A DNA stretch of 64,000 nucleotides from Planococcus soli. GTDB taxonomy: Bacteria; Bacillota; Bacilli; Bacillales_A; Planococcaceae. Numbering within the stretch: position 1 is the stretch's first letter; each line of letters begins with the position of its first letter. This document shows positions 45,843 to 54,443 of the stretch, piece after piece. Position numbers and translations under genes: made by a program. The DNA is taken from assembly GCF_016881065.1 (NCBI RefSeq), contig NZ_WXYN01000016.1:258568-322567 (forward strand), in the 5' to 3' direction. Below the pieces are notes generated by a model, which made no database searches, was not told where the DNA came from, and saw nothing but the letters and a program-made list of their open reading frames with translations.

Positions 45843-45964
45843 ATGATTAAATTGAATGAGAAATGCCTGGCCATACTGTTGGCTTGTTAATCTTTACATA
45901 AACCGGTACACTAATAAAGGTAATTATTGAAAAATTCGTTTTTTTAAGTTAATGGAGGGATAAG

Positions 45965-47611
45965 ATGATTTCAGCAACATGGAACTGGATGTGGGAAAAG
46001 CACGATCAGGCGAAAGATACATTCCGTCTTTTTACTAACCCAGGGGCCGGCATACCCGATGATCGCGATCGGGCAGAAGATGCAGGATCTTACGATGAAC
46101 GCAAGAAAAACCGCAGTTACAACACCCCTCAGTTAATTGGCCTGTTTCTTGGTCCGCTACTTTTTGTACTAACCTTACTGTTCTTTAATCCTGATGGACT
46201 GCCCCCTGAAGCGAAAGCTATATTGGCCAGCACAATCTGGATTGCAACTTGGTGGATTACGGAAGCGATTCCAATTCCGGCAACCTCACTCTTGCCGATT
46301 ATTCTTTTTCCGATGACCGGCGGGCTTGATGTAAGCGCTACAACTTCGTCATATGGCAACGATACAATCTTCCTTTTTATGGGTGGTTTTATGATTGCTT
46401 TAACGATGGAAAAGTGGGATTTACATAAACGCATTGCTCTTACCATTATTTCTTTAATTGGGACCAATACCGAACGAATTATTCTTGGGTTCATGGTCGC
46501 TACTGGATTCCTATCGATGTGGATTTCCAACACGGCGACGGCGATGATGATGGTTCCAATCGGTTTGGCTATCATCTATCAAGTATCAGATGCACTGAAG
46601 GACGATTCTTCGATTGATACTTCAAAAGAGAATTTCGGTTTTGGTAAAGCTTTAATGCTCGGTATTGCCTATTCCGCTTCACTTGGCGGGATCGCAACCT
46701 TAATCGGAACTCCGCCAAACACGTTATTGGCAGGAGCTGTCAATGAAATTTACGGAATTGAAATTACTTTCGCACAGTGGATGATGTTTGGTGTGCCATT
46801 GGCTTGGATTTTTATTTTAGTAGCGTGGGTCTATTTGGTAAAAGTCGCCTATCCGCAAAAATTGAAACATTTGCCTGGTGGCAGCGAAGTGATACGCCAG
46901 CAAAAAACAGATTTAGGCGCATCTTCATATGAAGAAAAAGCTGTCTTTGTCGTTTTTGTAGCTGTAGCATTAGCCTGGATCAGCCGTTCATTCGTTTTAG
47001 ATGCTTTTGCGCCGAACTTGGAAGTGACCGATGCAATGGTTGGTTTAATCGCCGCTATGGTCCTATTTATCATTCCTTCCAAAAGCAAAAAAGGTGATCA
47101 CTTGCTGGACTGGGCGACTGCCGTTAAGTTGCCTTGGGGAATCCTGCTGCTGTTTGGCGGCGGACTGGCCATCGCAGCCGGTTTTACAAATTCCGGCCTT
47201 TCTGAATGGATCGGCAATCAATTGATTGGATTACAGGGCGTTAATGTCCTTATCGTCGTTCTTGTAGTAGCTGCGCTTGTACTGTTCTTGACTGAAATCA
47301 CGTCGAATACTGCAACTGCTTCAATGATGTTTCCAATCATGGCGTCCCTTGCGGTAGCTCTTAGCATCCATCCGTACGCGCTATTAGTCACTGCTGCAGT
47401 AGCGGCATCATGTGCATTCATGCTGCCGGTTGCTACACCTCCGAATGCTGTAGTCTTCGGATCAGGTTATTTAAGAATTGCAGATATGGCTAAAGCAGGA
47501 TTGGCACTAAATATATTCGGTATTTTCTTTGTCGGACTTGCAGTGTACTACTTCCTGCCGCTTGTCTGGGGAATTGACTTGCTGTCGATACCACCTGAAT
47601 TTCTTGAGTAA
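45965..47611 (+). CDS. DASS family sodium:dicarboxylate symporter
   Basis: Divalent anion:sodium symporter of 548 residues, like SdcS or CitT, importing succinate, malate, citrate or related anions. The two substrate/sodium hairpins are visible as ISNTATAMMM and SNTATASMMFP, with GTPPNTLLAG and ATPPNAVVFGSGYL in the matching half. A hydrophilic N-terminus of about 55 residues is longer than usual. GGAGGG lies upstream of the ATG. A terminator follows that is shared with the convergent MFS gene. Confidence 0.91.
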   Translation: MISATWNWMWEKHDQAKDTFRLFTNPGAGIPDDRDRAEDAGSYDERKKNRSYNTPQLIGLFLGPLLFVLTLLFFNPDGLPPEAKAILASTIWIATWWITEAIPIPATSLLPIILFPMTGGLDVSATTSSYGNDTIFLFMGGFMIALTMEKWDLHKRIALTIISLIGTNTERIILGFMVATGFLSMWISNTATAMMMVPIGLAIIYQVSDALKDDSSIDTSKENFGFGKALMLGIAYSASLGGIATLIGTPPNTLLAGAVNEIYGIEITFAQWMMFGVPLAWIFILVAWVYLVKVAYPQKLKHLPGGSEVIRQQKTDLGASSYEEKAVFVVFVAVALAWISRSFVLDAFAPNLEVTDAMVGLIAAMVLFIIPSKSKKGDHLLDWATAVKLPWGILLLFGGGLAIAAGFTNSGLSEWIGNQLIGLQGVNVLIVVLVVAALVLFLTEITSNTATASMMFPIMASLAVALSIHPYALLVTAAVAASCAFMLPVATPPNAVVFGSGYLRIADMAKAGLALNIFGIFFVGLAVYYFLPLVWGIDLLSIPPEFLE

Positions 47612-47625
47612 AATGTAAGCATCAG

Positions 47626-47666
47626 CAAAAAGCAGGCTCACCTTCCGGTGGAGCCTGCTTTTTTTC
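47626..47666. terminator. Bidirectional terminator overlapping the MFS 3' end
   Basis: AGCAGGCTC (47631-47639) pairs with GAGCCTGCT (47651-47659), extended by CACC/GGTG, flanked by A-run and T-run. It ends the DASS transcript, and on the minus strand it contains the last codons and stop of the MFS gene. Confidence 0.85.
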
Positions 47667-48837
47667 TGTATAGAGTGACTGCCAGTATATAAAGAAGCGG
47701 TAAAATGGCGGTGAAAAGTACCAAACCTGTCCAGCCAACAGAAGTCCATAAAGGACTGAGCAACGAACTGCCCGCTGCCACGCCGATATAATACGATACC
47801 AAATACAAACTGGAAGCACTGCCTTTATGGTGGGCTGCCTGCTGGCCGACTGAGGCGGCAGTCAGAGAATGGGAAGTGAAAAAGCCAAGGCAAGTTACGC
47901 AAAGGCCCACAACAATCATCCAAAGATACGGACTGAGTGTCATGAAAATTCCAGCCGACAAGATAAACACTCCTGCCAGGCGGACATTGCGCAAACCGAA
48001 TTTTTCTGCTGCACGGCCAGCCAAAGGAGAACCAATGACACCAATACCATAGGCGAAAAACAAATATGAGATTGCCTGCAGCGACATGGAGTATGGCGGT
48101 GCTTCCAAATAGAAAGGCAAGTAAGTCCACAGGCCGGTAAAGGAAATTTGCAAAACTATACCAAGCCCGAAGACGACGAGAAGTGCCGGATTTTTCAAGT
48201 GAATCAGGAATCCCTCGATGTCTTTTGCAAAGCTAAGTTGGCTGGAATTGAAGTTTCGTGATGGCGGCAGCAGATAGACAACAGCGGCGAACAAAAGAAG
48301 TCCCGTCACAGCGAATGCATAAAAGGAAATTTGCCAGGAAAAATGATCTGTCAGATATCCGGTTAAAAAGCGTCCAAGCATGCCGCCCAATGCATTGCTG
48401 GAAATATAAAGAGCGGTAGCATATGCGATATTCTTTCTGTCAACTTCCTCGCTGATATAGGCAAGGGCAGCAGCGGGAACGCCTGCCAAGGCAAAGCCTT
48501 GGATAAAACGGAGAATCAGCAGCATGGTAAAAGAGTCGGTCAGCGGAATGATGAAAAAAGGGATTGCTGAACCGAGCAAAGAATAGATGATATAGGACTT
48601 TCTGCCATTTCGATCTGAAAAAAAGCCAAGAACGATCAAGCCCAGTATTAAACCGATGATAGTCAGTGACAACGACAGGCTGGCTGTAGAAACAGAAACC
48701 TGAAATTCGTCCACAAAAACTGGCAGCAGGGGCTGAACGGCATACATGTTTGCAAAAATAAACAAAGAGGCAAATAAGAGGCTTAGGATGATTTTCCAAA
48801 ACTCGCGGTCTTTTACGGTATAACGCTGAGATTCCAT
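47638..48837 (-). CDS. Major facilitator superfamily transporter
   Basis: MFS protein of 399 residues with twelve hydrophobic segments, related to the AraJ/YnfM drug and sugar efflux group. The loop 2-3 signature GFFSDRNGRKSYIIYSLLGS and FIQGFALAGVPAAALAYISE are typical; AHHKGSASSLYLVSYYIG occurs in the second half. The substrate is unknown. The final residues KKAGSTGR are encoded by the arm of the terminator hairpin, so the stop codon lies inside that structure. A good promoter was not found in the 200 bases upstream. Confidence 0.88.
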   Translation of the reverse strand: MESQRYTVKDREFWKIILSLLFASLFIFANMYAVQPLLPVFVDEFQVSVSTASLSLSLTIIGLILGLIVLGFFSDRNGRKSYIIYSLLGSAIPFFIIPLTDSFTMLLILRFIQGFALAGVPAAALAYISEEVDRKNIAYATALYISSNALGGMLGRFLTGYLTDHFSWQISFYAFAVTGLLLFAAVVYLLPPSRNFNSSQLSFAKDIEGFLIHLKNPALLVVFGLGIVLQISFTGLWTYLPFYLEAPPYSMSLQAISYLFFAYGIGVIGSPLAGRAAEKFGLRNVRLAGVFILSAGIFMTLSPYLWMIVVGLCVTCLGFFTSHSLTAASVGQQAAHHKGSASSLYLVSYYIGVAAGSSLLSPLWTSVGWTGLVLFTAILPLLYILAVTLYRKKAGSTGR

Positions 48838-49022
48838 AAGTCACGTCCAATCAATAATCACTTTCATCTCTAACTGGCAGCATGTCTTAAGCAGAGCCGG
48901 CCAATGGAAAAGTTCATGTTGTCTTCATTTTAACATTAGAATCGGAGAATCTACATGGACAAAGCAAAGATAAACATTCGGGAACTTCCGCCGGCCCATC
49001 CTCGTTAAATGTTATGACAGCA

Positions 49023-49055
49023 TAAAAAAACCCGCGTGCGCACAGGCAGCGGGAA
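49023..49055 (-). terminator. Terminator of the 49060 gene
   Basis: On the minus strand CCCGC and GCGGG enclose a loop containing the palindrome GTGCGCAC, followed by TTTTTTT. It lies directly after the stop codon. Confidence 0.68.
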
Positions 49056-49059
49056 GGGC

Positions 49060-49491
49060 TTATATTTTTTTGAAGAAAGAAGCGATTTGTTTTTTTGTAG
49101 GTTCCTGCAAACGGTAGCGCAGTTCCTTGTTTTGAGTATTGACGATATGATATGCCGGATTTTCAGCAACTGTGAATTTCCAATGCGGTTTTGTGTTTTT
49201 CTTTTTGATTTGAAGTTCAGGAAGCATCATTTTTGTCGTGAAGCTTTCAAGTTTTGCCATTAAAAAGGTATCCATGTACCGTACGAGCAAGAAGCCTTGT
49301 TGACGTTCGGGATCGAACTTTGCCAAATTAAATTCACTGACATCAAATCCTTTTTCATATCGCTGAACAGACGGGGATAATACAAAACAATCTTCATTCA
49401 TAAAGATAGTTGAGTTTCCTTGTTGTTTCAGCCCTAATTCTTCAACCAGAAAATCCTTGTTGACGAGACTCATTTCGCGTGCAGTAGCCAT
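49060..49491 (-). CDS. Hypothetical protein
   Basis: I do not recognise this 143-residue protein. It has no signal peptide, membrane helix or obvious catalytic motif. It is basic toward the C-terminus (TKKQIASFFKKI), with alternating hydrophobic and polar segments such as QQGFLLVRYMDTFLMAKLES. AGGAGGAATCAC gives a strong ribosome site, TATAAT near 49522 on the minus strand is a good -10, and a terminator follows, so it is a real single-gene unit. Confidence 0.75.
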   Translation of the reverse strand: MATAREMSLVNKDFLVEELGLKQQGNSTIFMNEDCFVLSPSVQRYEKGFDVSEFNLAKFDPERQQGFLLVRYMDTFLMAKLESFTTKMMLPELQIKKKNTKPHWKFTVAENPAYHIVNTQNKELRYRLQEPTKKQIASFFKKI

Positions 49492-49809
49492 GTGATTCCT
49501 CCTAATATAACTCGTTGTTCTTCTATTATAACACTATTTAGCCATTTAAGGGACCTTAACGAATTTCCCATAGATTTTGAGTCTTAACGAGTGTAAAGGC
49601 TTAGGGCTATGGATTTAAAGGAATAAAGACATCTGCCGAAAATTGCTGGCACTGCGATACGGAAGGTCTGGTGAAATGTCCTTCGCAAGTCTTTTGGGAA
49701 GTAGCGAATTGTCTGAATCATTTCGAATGTGAAGACAATAATTCGTAAATAATTAGAATTATCTGTTATATTTATGGGGAGCAAGCCATTATTTAAAGGA
49801 GTGATTAGT
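49492..49809. other. Intergenic region between divergent genes
   Basis: The 318-base gap contains a minus-strand -10 (near 49522) and, for the gene at 49810, an extended -10 TGTTATATT at 49764-49772. No gene, repeat or RNA element is evident in between. Confidence 0.5.
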
Positions 49810-50487
49810 GTGTGTGGAAGATATTCATTATTCACAGATTACCCGGTCTTAATCGAGCGATTTCATATTGAGGAAACAGCACTAAACAACGATGAGTATT
49901 CAGCGAACTATAATGTTGCGCCTTCCCAGCAGGTTGTGGCGGTTGTAAATGATGGAGATAAAAATCGTCTCGGCAAGCTCCGTTGGGGACTGATTCCTCC
50001 TTGGGCAAAAGACGCCAAAATCGGCTATAAGATGATTAATGCCCGGTCCGAAACAGCAGCAGAAAAACCAAGCTTCCGGAATGCTTTTAAAAAGAAACGC
50101 TGTTTAGTAGTGGCGGATTCTTTTTACGAATGGCAGCGCAAAGACGGTGAAAAGATTCCGATGCGCATCAAGATGAAGACCGGGGAACCTTTTGCTTTTG
50201 CGGCGCTTTGGGAGTCGTGGCAGTCACCGGAAGGCAAAACTATTAATAGCTGCTCTATCCTAACGACTGGACCGAACGCCTTAATGGAATCGATCCATGA
50301 TCGGATGCCGGTTATCCTGACAAAAGAAGGAGAAAAAATCTGGCTGGATCCCCGTGTAGAAGATATTGAAACACTGAAAGATTTGCTGAAGCCCTATAAA
50401 GCAGAAGATATGGAAGCCTACCAGGTGTCTGAAGAAGTCAATTCGCCAAAAAACAATAAGCCGGAGCTGATTGATAAAGTAGGTTAG
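49810..50487 (+). CDS. yedK: SOS response-associated peptidase (SRAP/YedK)
   Basis: SRAP-domain protein of 225 residues that covalently traps abasic sites in single-stranded DNA through its second residue, a cysteine exposed after methionine removal. GTG 49810 is chosen because it gives MCGRYSLF with Cys2 and follows AAAGGAGTG. Conserved active-site residues are in MINARSET (about 75-82), FYEWQR with Glu108, and IHDRMPVI with His163. No LexA box was found in front of it. The patatin gene follows 22 bases downstream. Confidence 0.92.
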   Translation: MCGRYSLFTDYPVLIERFHIEETALNNDEYSANYNVAPSQQVVAVVNDGDKNRLGKLRWGLIPPWAKDAKIGYKMINARSETAAEKPSFRNAFKKKRCLVVADSFYEWQRKDGEKIPMRIKMKTGEPFAFAALWESWQSPEGKTINSCSILTTGPNALMESIHDRMPVILTKEGEKIWLDPRVEDIETLKDLLKPYKAEDMEAYQVSEEVNSPKNNKPELIDKVG

Positions 50488-50509
50488 CCCAGCTATAGGG
50501 GGAATTTAC

Positions 50510-51358
50510 ATGAAGAGCGGTTTGGTATTGGAAGGCGGCGGAATGCGTGGGGTTTATACCGGGGGTGTTCTTGAAAAGCTTTTGGAAGAAGAGATATTTG
50601 TGGACTATGTAATAGGTGTTTCAGCAGGAGCCTGTAACGCCTCTTCTTATATTTCCAGGCAGAATGGCCGCAACCGGGAAGTGACAATCGGCTATGTCAA
50701 TCACCCGGAGTACATCTCAGTAAAAAACTTGCTTGTAAGACGTGAACTTTTCGGGATGGATTTGATCTTTGATAAAATTCCGAACAGTTTGGTTCCGTTT
50801 GATTATGGCCGTTTTAATGATGCAACAGAAGAATTTGTAGTGGGTGCAACTGATTGTCTTACCGGTAGTGCGGTTTATTTTGAGAAGCCAAATCGACCCG
50901 AAGACGTGCTGGCGATAGTTAGAGCATCAAGTTCCCTCCCACTGATGTCGAGGCCCGTGGAATTCAACGGTAAGCTATTGATGGATGGCAGCATTGCAGA
51001 CCCACTGCCAATCCGGAAAGCGTTGTCTGACGGAGTGACTAAACCGATAATTGTTTTGACCAGAGAAAAGGGCTACCGAAAAAAGAAGAGTCGGTTTGCT
51101 AAAATCATGCCGGCATTTGTCCGCCAATACCCTGCAATTGCAAAGACGATGGAGAGCCGTCATCTGTATTACAATCAAACAATGGAATTTATTGAACAAT
51201 TGGAAAGCGAGGGCTTGGCTTTAGTGATACGACCGATGAACCTGTACAAAATTCGAGGCGTGGAACGGGATCCGGTAAAGCTAGAAAACTTATATAATCA
51301 GGGCTATCAGGATGCCGCCGCCATATTCGATGAACTGCTCTATTTCCTAAAAGAATAA
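50510..51358 (+). CDS. Patatin-like phospholipase (YjjU type)
   Basis: Serine lipid hydrolase of 282 residues. The oxyanion segment is LEGGGMRGVYTGG, the nucleophile elbow is GVSAG with Ser38, and the catalytic aspartate is in MDGSIADPLPI. No signal peptide or membrane helix is present, so it acts inside the cell. Its substrate is probably a membrane lipid or acyl ester, as for the family. It follows yedK closely, but a functional link is not obvious. Confidence 0.87.
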   Translation: MKSGLVLEGGGMRGVYTGGVLEKLLEEEIFVDYVIGVSAGACNASSYISRQNGRNREVTIGYVNHPEYISVKNLLVRRELFGMDLIFDKIPNSLVPFDYGRFNDATEEFVVGATDCLTGSAVYFEKPNRPEDVLAIVRASSSLPLMSRPVEFNGKLLMDGSIADPLPIRKALSDGVTKPIIVLTREKGYRKKKSRFAKIMPAFVRQYPAIAKTMESRHLYYNQTMEFIEQLESEGLALVIRPMNLYKIRGVERDPVKLENLYNQGYQDAAAIFDELLYFLKE

Positions 51359-51412
51359 TTTTGTGAACTTCCGGAATCGCATCGTGGTAAAGTTAGAGTG
51401 AGGTGATGGATT

Positions 51413-51859
51413 ATTATTTTCAAACTAGATCATCGGAACATGCAAATTGCCAAAGAAATTCAGCAAATTCAGCAGGCCGCTTACCGGATAGAGGCCGAAC
51501 TGATAAGATTTGATGGAATTCCGCAGCTTTATGAAACTCTTGCCGAAATTCAGAAGAGCACTGAAATATTTTTAGGTTACAGCGAAGGACAACTACAGGG
51601 AATCTTATCGTACCAAGTCAAAGGTGGAACCGTTGAGATCCATCGTCTTGTGGTAAGTCCTAATCATTTCCGAAAAGGCGTTGGCAAAAAACTGATGGAA
51701 TATTTGCTTGAGAAGTTTAAAGAATATGACTTCACTGTCAGTACCGGCACTGCAAATATCCCGGCCATTACCCTTTACAAAGCATTCGGTTTTCAGGAGC
51801 AGCGCTTAATTGAAGTGGCTCCCGGCATCCATTGTACGCAATTTTACTTAAGCAATTAA
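51413..51859 (+). CDS. GNAT family N-acetyltransferase with likely non-canonical start
   Basis: Acetyl-CoA-dependent transferase of about 148 residues. The conserved core is VEIHRLVVSPNHFRKGVGKKL, containing the acetyl-CoA loop (RKGVGK), and ITLYKAFGFQEQ. The first ATG in frame (51440) has no ribosome site and would cut off the family's N-terminal strand, while GTGAGGTG at 51398 points to the ATT codons at 51410-51416. ATT 51413 giving MIFKLDHRNMQ is my choice. The substrate is unknown. Confidence 0.75.
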   Translation: MIFKLDHRNMQIAKEIQQIQQAAYRIEAELIRFDGIPQLYETLAEIQKSTEIFLGYSEGQLQGILSYQVKGGTVEIHRLVVSPNHFRKGVGKKLMEYLLEKFKEYDFTVSTGTANIPAITLYKAFGFQEQRLIEVAPGIHCTQFYLSN

Positions 51860-51913
51860 AGCTGTTCATAAAGCAAAAAGATGAACTTTAAAATAAAAGC
51901 ATGAGGTGTATTC

Positions 51914-52363
51914 ATGAAATTAGATCATATCGACCGCAAGATATTAGACTTATTAACTACAAATGGAAGAATTTCGTATGTGGACATCGGCAAAGAACTA
52001 AATTTGTCGCGAGTGGCTATTCGGGAAAGAGTTCACCAATTAACAGAAGCTGGTGTCATAGAAAGCTTTACAGTTGTAATCAACAGCGAAAAAGTCGGCA
52101 AGAAAGTTTCTGGCTTTTTTGAAGTCGACTGCGAACCGGCTTCCTTGGTTGAAGTGGCTCAAACCTTGGCGGATAACCCCAGTGTGGCTAGCTGTTACCA
52201 GATGACAGGCCCATCCACCCTTCACATGCATGTATTGGTTGATGATTTTGCCGGTCTTGAAAAGTTTATCAACGAAGAGCTCTATGCTCTAGACGGGATC
52301 ACAAGAGTCGAAAGCCATATTCTTCTGCGGCGATTCAAGAGCCGTACTGGGATGAAACTATAA
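51914..52363 (+). CDS. Lrp/AsnC-family regulator (YwrC/ChrS-like)
   Basis: Lrp-family regulator of 149 residues. It has the N-terminal helix-turn-helix MKLDHIDRKILDLLTTNGRI through LNLSRVAIRERV (1-45), and a C-terminal RAM ligand-binding domain with VASCYQMTGPSTLHMHV. The neighbourhood, with a cytosolic gamma-glutamyltransferase and two short chromate transporters, matches Bacillus ywrC-ywrD-ywrB-ywrA, where the Lrp member responds to chromate. It is a good candidate to bind the inverted repeat at 52668. Confidence 0.86.
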   Translation: MKLDHIDRKILDLLTTNGRISYVDIGKELNLSRVAIRERVHQLTEAGVIESFTVVINSEKVGKKVSGFFEVDCEPASLVEVAQTLADNPSVASCYQMTGPSTLHMHVLVDDFAGLEKFINEELYALDGITRVESHILLRRFKSRTGMKL

Positions 52364-52392
52364 AATGGAGCTGTCTCATACCTACAAAATAT

Positions 52393-52436
52393 AAAACCGG
52401 CAAAGAAAAGCAACCCTTTTCTTTGCCGGTTTTTAA
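52393..52436 (+). terminator. Terminator of the Lrp gene
   Basis: AAACCGGCAAAGAAAAG and CTTTTCTTTGCCGGTTT-like arms (the right arm begins TTTTCTTTGCCGG) form a stem of about 16 pairs with a CAACCC loop, then TTTT. Confidence 0.88.
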
Positions 52437-52440
52437 ACGA

Positions 52441-52570
52441 GCTGACGGTAATGGAAGCAGCGACTCCTGAGGCAGCAGCGTAGCGGCATCTTAAGAAATC
52501 CAATCGGGCGTTCAGCCCGAGTTAGTTCGGCGCAAGCCTGTGGAAAGCGTCCGCTGGAATGGACGTCAGC
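52441..52570. repeat. MITE-like intergenic repeat relic
   Basis: The segment is bounded by GCTGACG (52441) and CGTCAGC (52564), a perfect 7-base terminal inverted repeat. It contains TCGGGC-GTTCA-GCCCGA as inner hairpin and segments such as GACTCCTGAGGCAGCAGCG and GGAAAGCGTCCGCTGGA. These resemble the GC-richer intergenic repeats scattered through Bacillaceae genomes (recalled knowledge). It is more GC-rich than its AT-rich flank and codes for nothing convincing. Confidence 0.6.
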
Positions 52571-52667
52571 CCTTTTTAAGATAGCCCCATTTTATTTATA
52601 GGGACAAAACAATCTTTTTTTGTAGGAATATTCTGTATTTTTTTGTTTCCATGTAGAAATATGTAAA

Positions 52668-52694
52668 CGAATACTTTATAATCGAAAGTATTCG
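52668..52694. promoter_or_regulatory. Inverted-repeat operator over the -10 of the ggt/chromate operon
   Basis: CGAATACTTT (52668-52677) and AAAGTATTCG (52685-52694) are perfect 10-base arms around 7 bases; TATAAT lies at 52677-52682. No good -35 is seen. This is a likely repressor site for the operon, plausibly for the upstream Lrp-family regulator. Confidence 0.6.
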
Positions 52695-52797
52695 TCCTTT
52701 ACTATAGTAAAAGAAATATAGAATAATGATTAACAATTGTTCTTAAATAAGAATTATTTTTATACAAAAGGTTAGTTAAAAGAAAGGGAGGATTACT

Positions 52798-54402
52798 ATG
52801 GACTACTTACACAATCCATTTGCATCACAGCGCCACACAGTTTTTTCGAAAAAAGGAATGGTGGCAACTTCTCAGCCATTGGCGGCACAAGCGGGCATTG
52901 AAATCATGCAAAGTGGAGGAAATGCCATTGATGCAGCCATCGCAACCGCTGCGGCATTAACAGTTGTCGAGCCAACTTCAAATGGCATTGGCGGAGATGC
53001 TTTCGCTTTGGTCTGGGTAAAAGACAAATTGCACGGTTTGAACAGCTCGGGTCCTGCACCAAAAAGCATCTCTCCAGAAGCAGTTAAAGCGCTGGGCTTT
53101 GAAAAAATGCCGACATTCGGCTTAGTGCCAGTGACAGTACCGGGAGTGCCTGCTGCATGGGCTGAGTTGTCGAAGAAGTTCGGAAAGTTGACGCTGGCTG
53201 AGGCACTGAAGCCAGCCATTCGCTATGCTGAAGAAGGGTACCCGCTAACGCCTATTCTCGGGAAATATTGGAAAGGCGCATATGCTAAATACAAAACCAC
53301 ATTTACCGGCGAAGAATATCAAGGATGGTTTGATACTTTCGCTCCCAATGGCCGAGCGCCTGAAGTAGGGGAAATGTGGTCATCTCCGGGCCATGCCGCT
53401 ACGTTGAAAGAAATCGGACAAACCGATGGACGCTCTTTTTATGAAGGGGCGATTGCAGATAAAATCGATGCCTTTATGAAAACACATAATGGATTCCTAT
53501 CCAAAGAAGATTTGGCGGCGTTTAAGCCGGAATGGGTTGAACCTGTATCAGCAAAATACCGCGGCTATGAAGTATGGGAAATTCCGCCAAATGGACAGGG
53601 CATGGTTGCCCTGATGGCATTGAATATTTTCAAAGAGCTGGGTCAGCCAAAATGGCAGTCTGCCGATACCTATCATGAACAGATTGAATCGATGAAATTG
53701 GCGTTTACAGATGGCAAGGCGTTTATTACGGAGCCTGAAAACATGCCTATCAGTACAGAGCATCTGCTATCTGAAGAATATGCCGCATCTCGCGCTAAAG
53801 CAGTAGGAGAAACCGCTTCCGATCCGGAGCCGTATGAATTGCCTAAAGGCGGGACGGTTTACCTGTCTGCAGCAGATGAAGAAGGCAATATGATTTCCTA
53901 TATCCAAAGCAATTACATGGGCTTTGGTTCAGGAATCGTTATTCCGGAAACCGGCATTAGCTTGCAAAATCGTGGAGCTGATTTCTCTCTGGATCCTGAG
54001 CACCCCAACGTACTTAAAGGCGGAAAACGAACATTCCATACCATCATCCCAGGATTCCTGACAAAAGACGGAAAAGCTGTAGGGCCATTTGGTGTAATGG
54101 GTGGATATATGCAGCCCCAAGGCCATTTTCAAGTTGTGACTAACACCATCGATTATTTAATGAATCCGCAAGCTGCACTCGATGCACCAAGATGGCAGTG
54201 GATCGAAGGAAAGACCGTTCTTGTAGAACCAAATTTCCCGAATTACCTGGCACAGGCTTTAGCCCGAAAAGGCCATCACATTCAAGTGGCGACAGATGGC
54301 GGTAGTTTTGGACGGGGACAAATCATTTGGAGAAATCCTGAGACGGGCGTTTTGGCTGGAGGCACCGAGTCACGTACAGACGGCGCGGTAGCTGCTTGGT
54401 AA
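52798..54402 (+). CDS. ywrD: Cytosolic gamma-glutamyltransferase (YwrD type)
   Basis: Ntn-hydrolase of 534 residues that transfers or hydrolyses gamma-glutamyl groups. The self-processing nucleophile is Thr353 in KGGTVYLSAADEEGN. The N-terminal SQPLAAQAGIEIMQSGGNAI and GIGGDAF, and the small-subunit MGGYMQPQGHFQV, are conserved. There is no signal peptide, unlike secreted GGT, which agrees with the YwrD branch. GGGAGGATTACT precedes the ATG. The chromate transporter genes follow with almost no gap, so the three are co-expressed. Confidence 0.88.
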   Translation: MDYLHNPFASQRHTVFSKKGMVATSQPLAAQAGIEIMQSGGNAIDAAIATAAALTVVEPTSNGIGGDAFALVWVKDKLHGLNSSGPAPKSISPEAVKALGFEKMPTFGLVPVTVPGVPAAWAELSKKFGKLTLAEALKPAIRYAEEGYPLTPILGKYWKGAYAKYKTTFTGEEYQGWFDTFAPNGRAPEVGEMWSSPGHAATLKEIGQTDGRSFYEGAIADKIDAFMKTHNGFLSKEDLAAFKPEWVEPVSAKYRGYEVWEIPPNGQGMVALMALNIFKELGQPKWQSADTYHEQIESMKLAFTDGKAFITEPENMPISTEHLLSEEYAASRAKAVGETASDPEPYELPKGGTVYLSAADEEGNMISYIQSNYMGFGSGIVIPETGISLQNRGADFSLDPEHPNVLKGGKRTFHTIIPGFLTKDGKAVGPFGVMGGYMQPQGHFQVVTNTIDYLMNPQAALDAPRWQWIEGKTVLVEPNFPNYLAQALARKGHHIQVATDGGSFGRGQIIWRNPETGVLAGGTESRTDGAVAAW

Positions 54403-54443
54403 GCGCTAGAAAAGCGGAGAAAAAGAGGAGGGGTCATTCCCGC

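Noticed and set aside
52721-52735. Fur-like box GAATAATGATTAACA before ggt
   Set aside because: It matches 11 of 14 consensus positions, but in a very AT-rich stretch where such matches arise by chance, and iron control of this operon is not expected.
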